A stretch of DNA of 64,000 nucleotides, from positions 585,424 to 649,423 of the forward strand of contig NZ_JAHBGB010000044.1 of the NCBI RefSeq assembly GCF_018390555.1, in the 5' to 3' direction. This stretch comes from Ancylobacter oerskovii. GTDB lineage: Bacteria > Pseudomonadota > Alphaproteobacteria > Rhizobiales > Xanthobacteraceae. The notes under the pieces are model-generated. The model did no database searches. It saw only the letters and a list, made by a program, of their open reading frames with translations, and was not told where the DNA came from. Positions 35,471-44,071 of the stretch are shown piece by piece; positions within the stretch are counted from its first letter, which is position 1; every line of letters begins with the position of its first letter. The position numbers and the translations under genes are program-made.

Positions 35471-36730
35471 ATGATGACGAGGCATGCAGGCGTTCCCGAG
35501 GCTCTTTCGCATGAAGAGCGGCTCGACCGGCTGGGACGGGTGGCGGTCGAGGTCGGCCTCGGCCTGAAGCCGGGGCAGGAGCTGGTCATCACCGCCTCGC
35601 TCGACGCGTTGCCGCTGGTGCGCCGGATCACCGAGCACGCCTACCGGGCCGGCGCGAGCCTGGTGACGACGCTGTTCTCCGACGAGGAGGCGACGCTGAT
35701 GCGCTTCCGCAACGCGGCGGATTCCAGCTTCGACACCGCTTCCGGCTGGCTCTACGAGGGAATGGCGAACGCCTTCAAGGGCAATGCCGCCCGTCTCGCC
35801 ATCGCCGGCGAGAACCCCTCGCTGCTGGCGAACGAGGATCCCGAAAAGGTTTCGCGCGCCAACCGGGCCCGTTCCAGGGCCTATATGCCGGCGCTGTCGC
35901 TGATCGCCGGCTTCGACATCAACTGGACCATCGTCTCCTATGCCTCCCCCGCCTGGGCGCGGGCGATGTTCCCGGACGACCCGGAGGACATCGCGGTCGC
36001 CAAGCTCTGGCACGCCATCTTCGCCGCCTCGCGGGTCGATACGCCGGACCCCGTCGCGGCATGGGACGCTCACAATGCCGAGCTCAACGCCCGCACCACG
36101 CTGCTGAATTCCCGGCGCTACGCGGCGTTGCGCTTCCGCGGTCCCGGCACCGATCTCACGGTCGGGCTCGCCGACGATCACGAATGGGCCGGTGGCGCCT
36201 CGGTCGCCAAGAACGGCATCGTCTGCAACGCCAACATTCCCACCGAGGAAGTCTTCACCACCCCGCACAAGCTGCGCGTCAGCGGCCATGTGGCGAGCAC
36301 CAAGCCGCTCGCCTATCAGGGCACGCTGATCAAGGACATCCGGGTGCGCTTCGAGGAAGGGCGGATCGTCGAGGCGCAGGCCGCCACCGGCCTCGACGTG
36401 CTCTCCAAGGTGCTCGACACCGACGAGGGCTCGCGGCGGCTCGGGGAGGTGGCGCTGGTGCCGCATTCCTCGCCGATCTCCAGGAGCGGGCTGCTGTTCT
36501 TCAACACGCTCTATGACGAGAACGCCGCCAGCCACATCGCCTTGGGCCAGTCCTATTCCAAGTGCTTCATCAACGGCGCCGACCTGTCGCCGGAGGAACT
36601 GGCGGCGCGCGGAGCCAATTCCAGCCTCATCCACATCGACTGGATGATCGGCTCCGGGGAGATCGACGTCGACGGCCTGAAGGCCGACGGCTCGGCCGAG
36701 CCGGTGATGCGGCAGGGCGAATGGGCATGA
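35471..36730 (+). CDS. Aminopeptidase, peptidase family M29
   Basis: A 419-residue cytoplasmic metallo-aminopeptidase (AmpS/aminopeptidase T type). Family marks: DRLGRVAVEVGLGLKPGQELVI, RARAYMPALSL-like segment after ENPSLLANEDPEK, metal-ligand glutamate in NIPTEEVFTTPH, and the C-terminal HIALGQSYSKCF and SLIHIDWMIGS (His-x-Asp metal ligands). ATG ATG at 35471 follows a GGAGA. The upstream ~140 nt show no gene. Confidence 0.92.
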   Translation: MMTRHAGVPEALSHEERLDRLGRVAVEVGLGLKPGQELVITASLDALPLVRRITEHAYRAGASLVTTLFSDEEATLMRFRNAADSSFDTASGWLYEGMANAFKGNAARLAIAGENPSLLANEDPEKVSRANRARSRAYMPALSLIAGFDINWTIVSYASPAWARAMFPDDPEDIAVAKLWHAIFAASRVDTPDPVAAWDAHNAELNARTTLLNSRRYAALRFRGPGTDLTVGLADDHEWAGGASVAKNGIVCNANIPTEEVFTTPHKLRVSGHVASTKPLAYQGTLIKDIRVRFEEGRIVEAQAATGLDVLSKVLDTDEGSRRLGEVALVPHSSPISRSGLLFFNTLYDENAASHIALGQSYSKCFINGADLSPEELAARGANSSLIHIDWMIGSGEIDVDGLKADGSAEPVMRQGEWA

Positions 36731-36856
36731 GGGCTATCAGCGTGCCGGCGCGAAGCGGTTGCCGCGGGGTTGCCGCTTCCTGATGTCGATGAACTGTGAT
36801 GAACTCGTGCCGTGCGGGAAGCGTTGGGGGCGGCCGCGCGGATCGGGAGACGTAAT

Positions 36857-38959
36857 GTGAGGTGTCGCTGGCTCGCCTGGTGGAAGGGCTTGCCCGCTCT
36901 GGCGCTGCTGATCGCGGCGGCAGTGTTCTTTGCGCGCGTGCCGACCGAGGAGGACCTGACGCGGCGGGCCGAGGCGCTGCTGGTCAATATCGGCGAATCC
37001 TGGGCGCATGCGAGCTTCGACGGCCGTGACGCGAAGCTCGAGGGCGAGGCGCTGTCCGAGGAGGCCCGGGTCAAGGTTCGCACCGAGCTCGCCGCGCTGT
37101 CCGGCGTGCGCAGCCTCGAGGATCGCACCACCCTGCTGCCGGAGCGCCGGCCCTTTACCTTTTCGGTGGTGCGCGACGGCTCCAAGCTGCATCTATCCGG
37201 TTACGTGCCTTCGCGCTGGGCGCGAAAGCGCATCGCCGAGGCGGCCGCGCAGATGGCGCCCGGCGTGATTGTCACCGGCGAGAAGGAACTGACCCGGGCG
37301 CGCGGCGTGCCGGCCGGCGACTTTGCCGGCGTGGTGATCTTCGGCATCAATCAGCTGGCGAAGATGCCGTCCGGCCGAGTGACCATCGCCGACAATTCCT
37401 TCTCCATCGAGGGGCGGGCGCCGGATTTCGCCACCTATGACGCGCTGGAAGTGACGGTGCGCAGCGAATTGCCGGCGGATTTCGACCTCGCCCGCTTCGC
37501 GGTGCTGCCGCCGGCGGTGGCGCCTTTCGTCTGGTCGGCCGAGCGCGAGCAGGACGGGGTGAAACTCTCCGGCTACATACCGCTCGGCGATGCGCGTCGC
37601 GCCTTGCTGGACCTGGTGCGCAGCGCGGTTCCGGGGGCGGCGATCTCCGACCAGTTGCGCCTTGCCGACGGCTCGCCGCCAACGCAGGGCTGGCTGAAGG
37701 CGGTGGCCTTCGCGCTGGACCAGCTCGGGCGGCTGCCGGACGGCAAGGTGTCGCTGTCCGGCACGACGATCTCCATCGAGGGCACGGCACCGGATTTCGC
37801 GTCCTATGACGCGCTGGCCGGTGCCCGGCGCAACCTGCCCGAAGGCTATACGCTCACCCGCTTCGCGGTGGAGCCGCCGACGGTCTCCCCCTTCATCTGG
37901 GGCGTGCTGAACGGGGCGGGCGGGCTGCGGCTCACCGGCTTTGCGCCTTCCGAGGCGGCCAAGAAGCTGGCACTCGATGCCGTGCGCGCCGGTTTCCCCG
38001 GCCTGCCGGTCAGCGACGAGATGCGCATCGCGGCCGGTGGCCCCCCGGCGGAAGCGTGGGCGAGCGCTACCGCCTTCGGCATCGCGCAACTGGCGCGATT
38101 GCGGGCGGGCTCGGTGCGCGGCCTCGCCACGACGCTCACCATCTCCGGCGAGGCGGTGGATTCTGCCGCCTATCTGGCGGTGAGCGGGGCGCTGGAAACG
38201 GCCCCGAAGGGCTTCTCCCTGCAAAGCGACGTCCGCCCGCCGGTGGTGGCGCCCTATGTGTTCGGCATACGCCGGGACGGGGAGGGGCTCACCATCTCCG
38301 GCTTCTACCCGACGCCGCAGGCGCACGCCCAGATTACCGACGCCGTCAAACACTACTTTCCCGGTCTAACGGTGAACGACGTCTCGGCGCTGGCGCAGGG
38401 GGCGCCGGACGGTTTCGATGCTGCCGCCCGGCTGGCGCTGCGCGAGCTGTCCCGCCTCGATGCCGGCGAGGTGCGCCTCGACGACCGCCGGCTCCGGCTG
38501 ACCGGGACCGCCTTCCACAGCGCCGCCGTCACGTCGATAGGGGAGAGCCTGAAGCGGGATCTGCCGGCCGGCTTCTCGGTCGATCTTGGCCTCGATGTCC
38601 TGACGCGCCGCGACATGCTGGACCGCGAGGCGTGCCGGCAAGCCGTCGCCGTGCTGCTGGAGCGCGGCAGCATCGTGTTCGCGCAAGGCAGCGCCCGGCT
38701 GGATCCGGTGAGCTACGGCCTTCTGGATCGCGTGGCTTCCGTGGCGGCGGGCTGTCCCGATGTCGCCATCGAGATCAGCGTCGCCCATGCCGATATCGAT
38801 CCCGATCAGGCGGCGTCGCGGGCGCGCACGGTGATCGACTATCTCGCCGCCGCCGGCATCGCCCCCGAACGTCTGTGGGTCGGGCCCTTCGGCACGCTGG
38901 CCGCCCAGTCGACCGCCCGCCCGGGGGCGGATGGCGGCATCCTGCTCATCGTGAGGTGA
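36857..38959 (+). CDS. Membrane-anchored protein with four ~121-residue repeats and an OmpA-like C-terminus
   Basis: 700 residues. A short basic start is followed by a membrane helix (~11-27), a BON-like segment (~35-95), four tandem repeats (about 98-217, 218-339, 340-460 and 461-582), each with a BON-like strand-helix half and ending in [R/E]PP, and an OmpA-family C-terminal domain (~590-690: GSIVFAQGSARLDPVSYGLLDRVA...SRARTVIDYLAAAGIAPERLWVGPFG). The peptidoglycan-contact Asp (HAD) and Arg (SRAR) persist; the usual Asn is gone. The architecture recalls ArfA/OmpATb (BON plus OmpA) of mycobacteria. GTG 36857 has GGGAGA upstream. Two tiny membrane genes follow in an operon. Confidence 0.85.
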   Translation: MRCRWLAWWKGLPALALLIAAAVFFARVPTEEDLTRRAEALLVNIGESWAHASFDGRDAKLEGEALSEEARVKVRTELAALSGVRSLEDRTTLLPERRPFTFSVVRDGSKLHLSGYVPSRWARKRIAEAAAQMAPGVIVTGEKELTRARGVPAGDFAGVVIFGINQLAKMPSGRVTIADNSFSIEGRAPDFATYDALEVTVRSELPADFDLARFAVLPPAVAPFVWSAEREQDGVKLSGYIPLGDARRALLDLVRSAVPGAAISDQLRLADGSPPTQGWLKAVAFALDQLGRLPDGKVSLSGTTISIEGTAPDFASYDALAGARRNLPEGYTLTRFAVEPPTVSPFIWGVLNGAGGLRLTGFAPSEAAKKLALDAVRAGFPGLPVSDEMRIAAGGPPAEAWASATAFGIAQLARLRAGSVRGLATTLTISGEAVDSAAYLAVSGALETAPKGFSLQSDVRPPVVAPYVFGIRRDGEGLTISGFYPTPQAHAQITDAVKHYFPGLTVNDVSALAQGAPDGFDAAARLALRELSRLDAGEVRLDDRRLRLTGTAFHSAAVTSIGESLKRDLPAGFSVDLGLDVLTRRDMLDREACRQAVAVLLERGSIVFAQGSARLDPVSYGLLDRVASVAAGCPDVAIEISVAHADIDPDQAASRARTVIDYLAAAGIAPERLWVGPFGTLAAQSTARPGADGGILLIVR
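37148..38602 (+). repeat. Four tandem protein repeats of ~121 residues within the OmpA-like gene
   Basis: Shared marks per unit: P-F-x-W/F near the start, a LSGYxP or LTGFAP turn, a PG-x3-S/T-D step, a helix with A-x-A-Q-L-A/G-R-L, ISIEGxAPDFASYDAL (clear in units 1 and 2, decayed in 3 and 4), and L-P-x-G/D-F/Y-x-L before the next unit. Units 1 and 2 are most alike. Confidence 0.85.
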
Positions 38960-38965
38960 CGGCCG

Positions 38966-39112
38966 ATGATCTTTCTGGCCTTTGAACTCTGGCCCTATCT
39001 CCTCGGCGCCGCGGTGATCGGGCTGCTGACCGGCTGGTTCTGCGGGTGCTCCCCGCGTCGGCGCGCGGTAGCCGACGAAACGTCGCCGGCCGAGCTGGGA
39101 GCCAAGCCGTGA
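38966..39112 (+). CDS. 48-residue single-pass membrane micro-protein
   Basis: Starts 6 nt after the octamer-like binding site GAGGTGA, itself only a few nt after the OmpA-like stop. The product begins MIFLAFELWPYLLGAAVIGL; the helix continues to LLTGWFCGCSP, then RRR and a short acidic tail ending LGAKP. The helix contains small-residue packing (G-x3-G) and a CGC. Function unknown; the position makes it a likely partner of the OmpA-like protein. Confidence 0.75.
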   Translation: MIFLAFELWPYLLGAAVIGLLTGWFCGCSPRRRAVADETSPAELGAKP

Positions 39113-39210
39113 CCGCGTTCGCCGTCGATGTCGCGCTGCTGTTGTTCGCCGTCTATGTCGTCGGCTGTGCCGCCGGCTGCTGGCTGCGCCGCACGCTGCG
39201 GCGCAGCTGA
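39109..39210 (+). CDS. 33-residue single-pass membrane micro-protein
   Basis: The GTG start overlaps the previous stop (GTGA) and has GGGAG exactly 7 nt upstream. The product is a hydrophobic helix with VYVVGCAAGCWLRR and a basic C-terminus RRTLRRS. The GxxxGC[W/F] stretch resembles GLLTGWF of its neighbour, so the two may be related. It ends 6 nt before the convergent transglycosylase stop. Function unknown. Confidence 0.65.
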   Translation: MTAFAVDVALLLFAVYVVGCAAGCWLRRTLRRS

Positions 39211-39216
39211 GCGGGC

Positions 39217-41508
39217 TCAGTCCGTGCGGGCGCCGCGCAGGTCCGCTTCGATCTGCAGGCTGCCGCGGGTGCCGAAACGGGCCTTGTAGACCTGGGCATT
39301 CTCCATCACCCGCTGCACATAGTTGCGGGTTTCGGAGAAGGGGATGCGCTCGACCCAGTCGATGGGGTCGACGCTGGGGTCGCGCGGGTCGCCATACTGG
39401 GCGATCCATTTCGCGACATTGCCGCGTCCGGCGTTGTAGCCGGCGAAGGTCAGCACGTAATTGTTTTGGTAGTTGTCGAGCAGCGCACGCAGTTCGGCGG
39501 CCCCGAACTGCACGTTGACGGTGGGATTGGAGCGCAGCTGTGCCGGATCGAGCCGGGCGCCGGTGCGGTTGGCGATGGTCCGGCCGGTGGCGGGCATCAC
39601 CTGCATCAGGCCGGCGGCACCGGCGCTCGACACCGCGGAAGCGTTGAACATGCTTTCCTGGCGGGTGATGGCGAAGACTAGAGCCCGGTCCACATCCTGG
39701 GTGATCGGCTGGTAGCGCGGCACGCCGATGGTGGGGAAGGCTTCGGCTTCCAGCGGCATGCCCCGGCTCAGGGCGACCTTGCCGATGACCGTCATGGTGC
39801 GGGCATCGCCGTCGGCGCGTGCGACTTCGGCCAGCATGCCGACGGAGGCGGGATCGGGCAGCCGCTCGGCGAGATCGTGGGCAAGCGCCACGGTGAGCGC
39901 GGTCTTGTCGAGCTTTTGCAGCAGCTTGAAGATCTGCACGCCCTCGTCGCGGGCGAAGGCGACGCGCTGGGCGGCGCTGGGGGCCGGCGCGGCGCGGACC
40001 GAGAAATCCGGCCGGCCGAGGCGGGCCCGCGCCAGCTGGCCGTAATAGGCCGAGTTGTAATTGGACGCGACCTCGTATTGGGCGCGGGCATTGGCGGTGC
40101 TGCCGAGCGCTTCCCAGGCCCGGCCTTGCCAGTAGAAGCCGCGGGCCAGGGTGGCCGGATGCGTCTGATCCTGCGGAATGCGGGCGAATTGCTGCTGCGC
40201 CGTGCGCGCATCGCCGAGGAAGCGCAGGGCGATCCAGCCGGCGGTGAACTGGGCGTCGGCGATGTAGTGCTCGTTTTCCGGCGTCACCGTCTCGGCGGCG
40301 ATCTTGTAGGCGGTGCGGGCGTCGCCGGCATCGAGCAGCTCGCGCGAGACGAGCCGTCGCTCGATCCACCATTCGTCGGTATCGATCAGCAGCTTCGGGT
40401 CCCTCGGCGCCGAGGAGAGCGTGCGGGCGGCGGCGGCATCGTCGCCGGCGCGGCGCTGGATCTTGGCGAGGGTGTAGAGATAGGCGGGATCGGAGCGCAG
40501 CGAGGCCGGCACGCTGGCCAGCAGCTTGGCGGGATCGCCCGCCGACTTGTTGAACAGTGCGACGCGGGCTCGGGCGAGGGCCGTCACGTCGGCGCCGGCG
40601 CGCTGGGCGGCGCGCAGGCCGCGCTCGGCGTCCTCGTTATAGAGCATCTTGTCGGCGCGGTATTTGTGGTCGGCGCGGGTCAGCACGCCACCGAACTCGA
40701 CCATGACGGTGGATTCGGTGTCCGACGACAGGGAATCGTTGCGCCAGGCGTCGCGCAGCCAGGCCGAGCCGTTGGCCTGGTCGCCGGCGGCGAACAGCGC
40801 GCGGGCGAGCGCGATCTTGCCCTCGCCGGAGTAGGGGCGCTGCTCGGCGAAGAACGCCGTGATGGTCGCCGGGTCCTTGTTCTCCGCATAGAGCAGATAT
40901 TCGAGCCGCCGCCGCAGCACGATCGGGGTGGGCAAGGTCGGATGAGCGCGCAGGATCGCCACAGCCTGGTCGAAACCGACGCCACGGGCGGTCACGCGCA
41001 GGGCCAGCCAGCGCACCAGCGCCTGCGCCCCGGGATCGCGCATGCGCTCCGCCATGGCCAGCGCATCGGCGGCATTGCCGCTCTCGACCAGGGCAATCGC
41101 CTGCCGGAGATCGGGCGAGAAACCGGGCGTGCCGGCGAAGCTCGGCGAAAGGAAGGACGACGCGCCGGCGGTGGCCGATGCCGCAGCATAGGAGCTTGCA
41201 TTGGCGGGCACGGCGATCTGCGGCTTCTTCGCCGTTGCCGTGGCGGCTGGCTTCGCCGTCGGCTTGGGCGCAGGCTTGGCGGCCGTTTTGGCATCCTTGG
41301 ACGCTGCCGTGCCGCCCTTGGCGGGCTTGGCCGGCGGCTTGGGGGCGGTTGCGGTCTTGGCGCTATCGGCCTTGGCCCCTGCCTTCGGCTTCTGCGGCGG
41401 GGTGGGCGTGGCACCGTGAGCCGGCACGAAGGGAGCGGTGGCCGCGAGCAGGAGGCTGGCCGCGACGGACAGGACGACGCCGCAGCGGCGACGCGGTTCG
41501 AGGCTCAT
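39217..41508 (-). CDS. slt: Soluble lytic murein transglycosylase (Slt70-like)
   Basis: A 763-residue periplasmic enzyme that cleaves peptidoglycan glycan strands to anhydromuropeptides. Signal peptide to PAHG; a Lys/Ala/Pro-rich linker (~39-96); a long alpha-helical superhelix with TPR-like repeats (~110-570); and the C-terminal Slt domain with the catalytic Glu in ITRQESMFNASAVSSAGAAGLMQVMPATG, followed by VNVQFGAAELRALLDNYQNNYVLTFAGYNAGRGNVAKW. The start MSLEPRRRCG was preferred; a more upstream ATG at 41556 has a weakly spaced GGGAG. Divergent from dapA. Confidence 0.95.
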   Translation of the reverse strand: MSLEPRRRCGVVLSVAASLLLAATAPFVPAHGATPTPPQKPKAGAKADSAKTATAPKPPAKPAKGGTAASKDAKTAAKPAPKPTAKPAATATAKKPQIAVPANASSYAAASATAGASSFLSPSFAGTPGFSPDLRQAIALVESGNAADALAMAERMRDPGAQALVRWLALRVTARGVGFDQAVAILRAHPTLPTPIVLRRRLEYLLYAENKDPATITAFFAEQRPYSGEGKIALARALFAAGDQANGSAWLRDAWRNDSLSSDTESTVMVEFGGVLTRADHKYRADKMLYNEDAERGLRAAQRAGADVTALARARVALFNKSAGDPAKLLASVPASLRSDPAYLYTLAKIQRRAGDDAAAARTLSSAPRDPKLLIDTDEWWIERRLVSRELLDAGDARTAYKIAAETVTPENEHYIADAQFTAGWIALRFLGDARTAQQQFARIPQDQTHPATLARGFYWQGRAWEALGSTANARAQYEVASNYNSAYYGQLARARLGRPDFSVRAAPAPSAAQRVAFARDEGVQIFKLLQKLDKTALTVALAHDLAERLPDPASVGMLAEVARADGDARTMTVIGKVALSRGMPLEAEAFPTIGVPRYQPITQDVDRALVFAITRQESMFNASAVSSAGAAGLMQVMPATGRTIANRTGARLDPAQLRSNPTVNVQFGAAELRALLDNYQNNYVLTFAGYNAGRGNVAKWIAQYGDPRDPSVDPIDWVERIPFSETRNYVQRVMENAQVYKARFGTRGSLQIEADLRGARTD

Positions 41509-41847
41509 CGGTTCACGCACTCCCCAAAAACAGACACCGCCCCACGCGGCGCACACGAGCCCGGATCCGGTCCGCGTCCGTTTCAGTTGTCTCGCGATCT
41601 CGTTGACGAAGTGCTAACCACTGGTCGATCACGCATCTTGTGATCTGCGTCAACGCAGGGTCTTGTCGCCCGCTTAACCGGCGAAACCATGGCAGCGTGC
41701 CGCAAAGCGGCGGCTTTGCCAAGGAAGATCGGCGTCGGAGGCCACAACACCCCTTTCGCCGCAGCCGCCGACGCGATATCTGAAAGCCCCTTTGCCGGTG
41801 CAGGTGCTGCGCCGGGCGCCAATGACAGAAAATTCCAGGAGCGCGCC
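41509..41847. promoter_or_regulatory. 339-nt divergent region between slt and dapA
   Basis: No gene. It contains two small dyads side by side: GATCAC-7 nt-GTGATC (41627-41645) and TGCGT-CA-ACGCA (41646-41657), just downstream of TTGACG (41603-41608). They are candidate operators or parts of the divergent promoters, but I cannot assign a regulator. Confidence 0.35.
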
Positions 41848-42738
41848 ATGCCTCACACGTCGCCCTTTCGTGGTTCCTTTACGGCTCTCGTGACGCCGTT
41901 CCGCGATGGCGCGCTCGACGAGAAAGCGCTGCGCGGCTTGGTCGACTGGCAGATCGAGGAAGGCACGCACGGCCTCGTCCCCGTCGGGACCACCGGCGAA
42001 AGCCCGACCGTGACCCATGACGAGCACAAGCGCGTGGTGGAATGGACGGTCGCCCAGGCGGCGGGCCGGGTGCCGGTGATCGCCGGCGCCGGTTCCAACA
42101 ACACGATCGAGGCGATCGATCTCGCCCGCCACGCCGAAAAGGCGGGGGCGGATGCGGTGCTCGTGGTCACGCCCTATTACAACAAGCCGAGCCAGGAAGG
42201 CCTGTACCAGCACTACAAGGCGATCAACGACGCCATCGGCCTGCCGATCATCATCTACAACATTCCCGGCCGGTCCGTGGTCGACATGTCGGTGGAGACC
42301 ATGGCCCGGTTGTTCGAACTGCCGAACATCGTCGGCGTGAAGGATGCCACCGCCAATCTCGCCCGGGTCAGCCAGCAGCGCCAGGCCATGGGTCCGTCCT
42401 TCAACCAGCTGTCCGGCGAGGACGCCACCGCCCTCGCTTTCATGGCCCATGGCGGCGACGGCTGCATCTCCGTCGCTTCCAACGTGGCGCCGAAGCTGTG
42501 CTCGCAGCTGCAGAATGCCTGCCTCGCCGGCGATTTCCGCGCGGCGCTGACGCTGCAGGACCGGCTGTTCCCGCTGTTCCAGGCACTGTTCGTTGAAACC
42601 AATCCGAGCCCCACCAAATATGCGCTGAGCGTGCTCGGCAAGATCGCCGACGAGGCGCGCCTCCCGATGGTGCCGGTGAGCGACAAGACGAAGGAGATCG
42701 TCCGCTCGGCCATGGTGCATGCGGGACTGATCAACTGA
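41848..42738 (+). CDS. dapA: 4-hydroxy-tetrahydrodipicolinate synthase
   Basis: A 296-residue aldolase-type enzyme joining pyruvate and aspartate semialdehyde on the way to lysine and diaminopimelate. Schiff-base lysine K165 (GVKDATAN), Tyr137 (IIIYNIPGR) and the GTTGES loop (T48, T49) are all present. AGGAG lies 6 nt before ATG 41848, which settles the start against longer upstream frames. Followed after 43 nt by smpB. Confidence 0.97.
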   Translation: MPHTSPFRGSFTALVTPFRDGALDEKALRGLVDWQIEEGTHGLVPVGTTGESPTVTHDEHKRVVEWTVAQAAGRVPVIAGAGSNNTIEAIDLARHAEKAGADAVLVVTPYYNKPSQEGLYQHYKAINDAIGLPIIIYNIPGRSVVDMSVETMARLFELPNIVGVKDATANLARVSQQRQAMGPSFNQLSGEDATALAFMAHGGDGCISVASNVAPKLCSQLQNACLAGDFRAALTLQDRLFPLFQALFVETNPSPTKYALSVLGKIADEARLPMVPVSDKTKEIVRSAMVHAGLIN

Positions 42739-42744
42739 TACCGG

Positions 42745-42765
42745 CCGGAGCTTTCGAAGCTCCGG
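42745..42765 (+). other. Intercistronic hairpin between dapA and smpB
   Basis: CCGGAGCTT-TCG-AAGCTCCGG, a perfect 9-bp stem with a 3-nt loop and no T run. Could stabilise the dapA mRNA end; not a typical terminator. Confidence 0.5.
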
Positions 42766-42781
42766 CACGGAGCTGAGCAAG

Positions 42782-43258
42782 ATGGCCGATAAGAAGAAAA
42801 CCGTTCCCCGCAAGGTGGTGGCCGAGAATCGCCGCGCCCGTTTCGACTACGAGATCGGCGAGGTCTTCGAGGCCGGCATCGCCCTGACCGGCACCGAGGT
42901 GAAGAGCCTGCGCGGCGGCAAGGCCACCGTGGCGGAAAGCTATGTCTCGGCGAAATCCGGCGAGGCGATCATCTACAACACGTTCATCCCGGAATACCTC
43001 CAAGCCAACCGCTTCAACCACGAGCCACGCCGGCCGCGCAAGCTGCTGCTGCACGGGCGCGAGATCGCCAAATTGTGGCAGGCGGTGGAGCGCGAGGGCA
43101 TGACGGTGGTGCCGCTGCGCATCTATTTCAACGAGCAGGGCCGGGCCAAGGTCGAGATCGCCATTGCCCGCGGCCGCAAGGCGCATGACAAGCGCGAGGC
43201 GGCCAAGGAGAAGGACTGGGCGCGCGACAAGCAGCGGCTGATGCGCGACCGGGGCTGA
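42782..43258 (+). CDS. smpB: SsrA-binding protein SmpB
   Basis: A 158-residue partner of tmRNA in rescue of stalled ribosomes. Signature [35 protein letters not shown], and the C-terminal basic tail [26 protein letters not shown] that enters the decoding site. Ends before a bidirectional terminator. The ssrA gene is not in the window. Confidence 0.97.
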   Translation: MADKKKTVPRKVVAENRRARFDYEIGEVFEAGIALTGTEVKSLRGGKATVAESYVSAKSGEAIIYNTFIPEYLQANRFNHEPRRPRKLLLHGREIAKLWQAVEREGMTVVPLRIYFNEQGRAKVEIAIARGRKAHDKREAAKEKDWARDKQRLMRDRG

Positions 43259-43289
43259 GCCTCGCAGGACGTCGGTACCCAGCAAAAGC

Positions 43290-43318
43290 AAAAGGCCCGG
43301 GCGAAACCCGGGCCTTTT
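43290..43318. terminator. Bidirectional terminator between smpB and efp
   Basis: An 11-bp stem (43291-43301 with 43307-43317) with loop CGAAA, flanked by A residues on the left and T residues on the right; the outer A-T pair extends it. Works on both strands for the convergent smpB and efp genes. Confidence 0.93.
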
Positions 43319-43343
43319 TCATTCCGTCGCGGCGGGAGCTCGC

Positions 43344-43913
43344 TCAGTCCTTGGCGCGCTCGACATAGGAGCCATCGGCGGTCATCACCACGATGCGGGT
43401 GCCGACGCCGACATGCGGGGGAACCGCCGAGCGCACGCCATTGGACAGCACCGCCGGCTTGTAGGACGAGGAGGCGGTCTGCCCCTTCACCACCGGCTCG
43501 GTGTCGACCACTTCGAGGGTGACGCGCTGCGGCAGTTCGATGGCGATGGCGTTGCCCTCGTGCACCTTGAGCATGACCTGCATGCTCTCCTGCAGATAGG
43601 CGGACTGGTCGCCGATCACGTCCGGCGAGACCGCGACCTGGTCGTAGTTTTCCGGGTTCATGAAGTGGAAGCCTTCGCCGTCCGAATAGAGGAAGGTGAA
43701 GGGACGGTCCTCGACATGGGCGCGCTCCACCTGCTCGGTGGTGCGGTAGCGCTCGGAGATCTTCACGCCGTCGGAGATGCGGCGCATGTCGAGCTGGGTC
43801 ACCGGCGTGCCCTTGCCGGGGTGGATGTTATCGGCGGTAAGCACGACATAGAGCCTGCCGTCGATGTCGACCACGTTGCCCTTGCGCAGCGTGCTGGCGA
43901 TGACCTTGACCAT
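43344..43913 (-). CDS. efp: Translation elongation factor P
   Basis: A 189-residue tRNA-shaped factor that rescues ribosomes stalled at polyproline. The modified residue is K34 in the loop HPGKGTP. The KOW-like domain 1 ([21 protein letters not shown]) and OB domains ([14 protein letters not shown]; the C-terminal [22 protein letters not shown]) are intact. The start MVKVIAST gives the usual length. Divergent from epmA, whose product lysylates K34, across a spacer with a long palindrome. Confidence 0.97.
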   Translation of the reverse strand: MVKVIASTLRKGNVVDIDGRLYVVLTADNIHPGKGTPVTQLDMRRISDGVKISERYRTTEQVERAHVEDRPFTFLYSDGEGFHFMNPENYDQVAVSPDVIGDQSAYLQESMQVMLKVHEGNAIAIELPQRVTLEVVDTEPVVKGQTASSSYKPAVLSNGVRSAVPPHVGVGTRIVVMTADGSYVERAKD

Positions 43914-44008
43914 GCGGTCCTCTGGCTGTTGGGTGCGCCGCACGGGATGAACGGGCGCAGACCGGGATTCCTTCGGGCGGTTCCTATACAAGCGCGACCG
44001 CCCGTCGC

Positions 44009-44036
44009 CAACCCCAATGCGGCCGCATTGGGGTTG
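44009..44036. repeat. 28-bp perfect palindrome between efp and epmA
   Basis: Perfect two-fold symmetry around GCGGCCGC (centre between 44022 and 44023), with arms CAACCCCAAT and ATTGGGGTTG and no spacer. It lies 96 nt upstream of efp and 36 nt upstream of epmA, in the position of a shared operator or an extruding cruciform/mRNA hairpin. Confidence 0.9.
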
Positions 44037-44071
44037 ATGTCCTTCCCCCGCGTGACCGACGGAGGCTGCCA

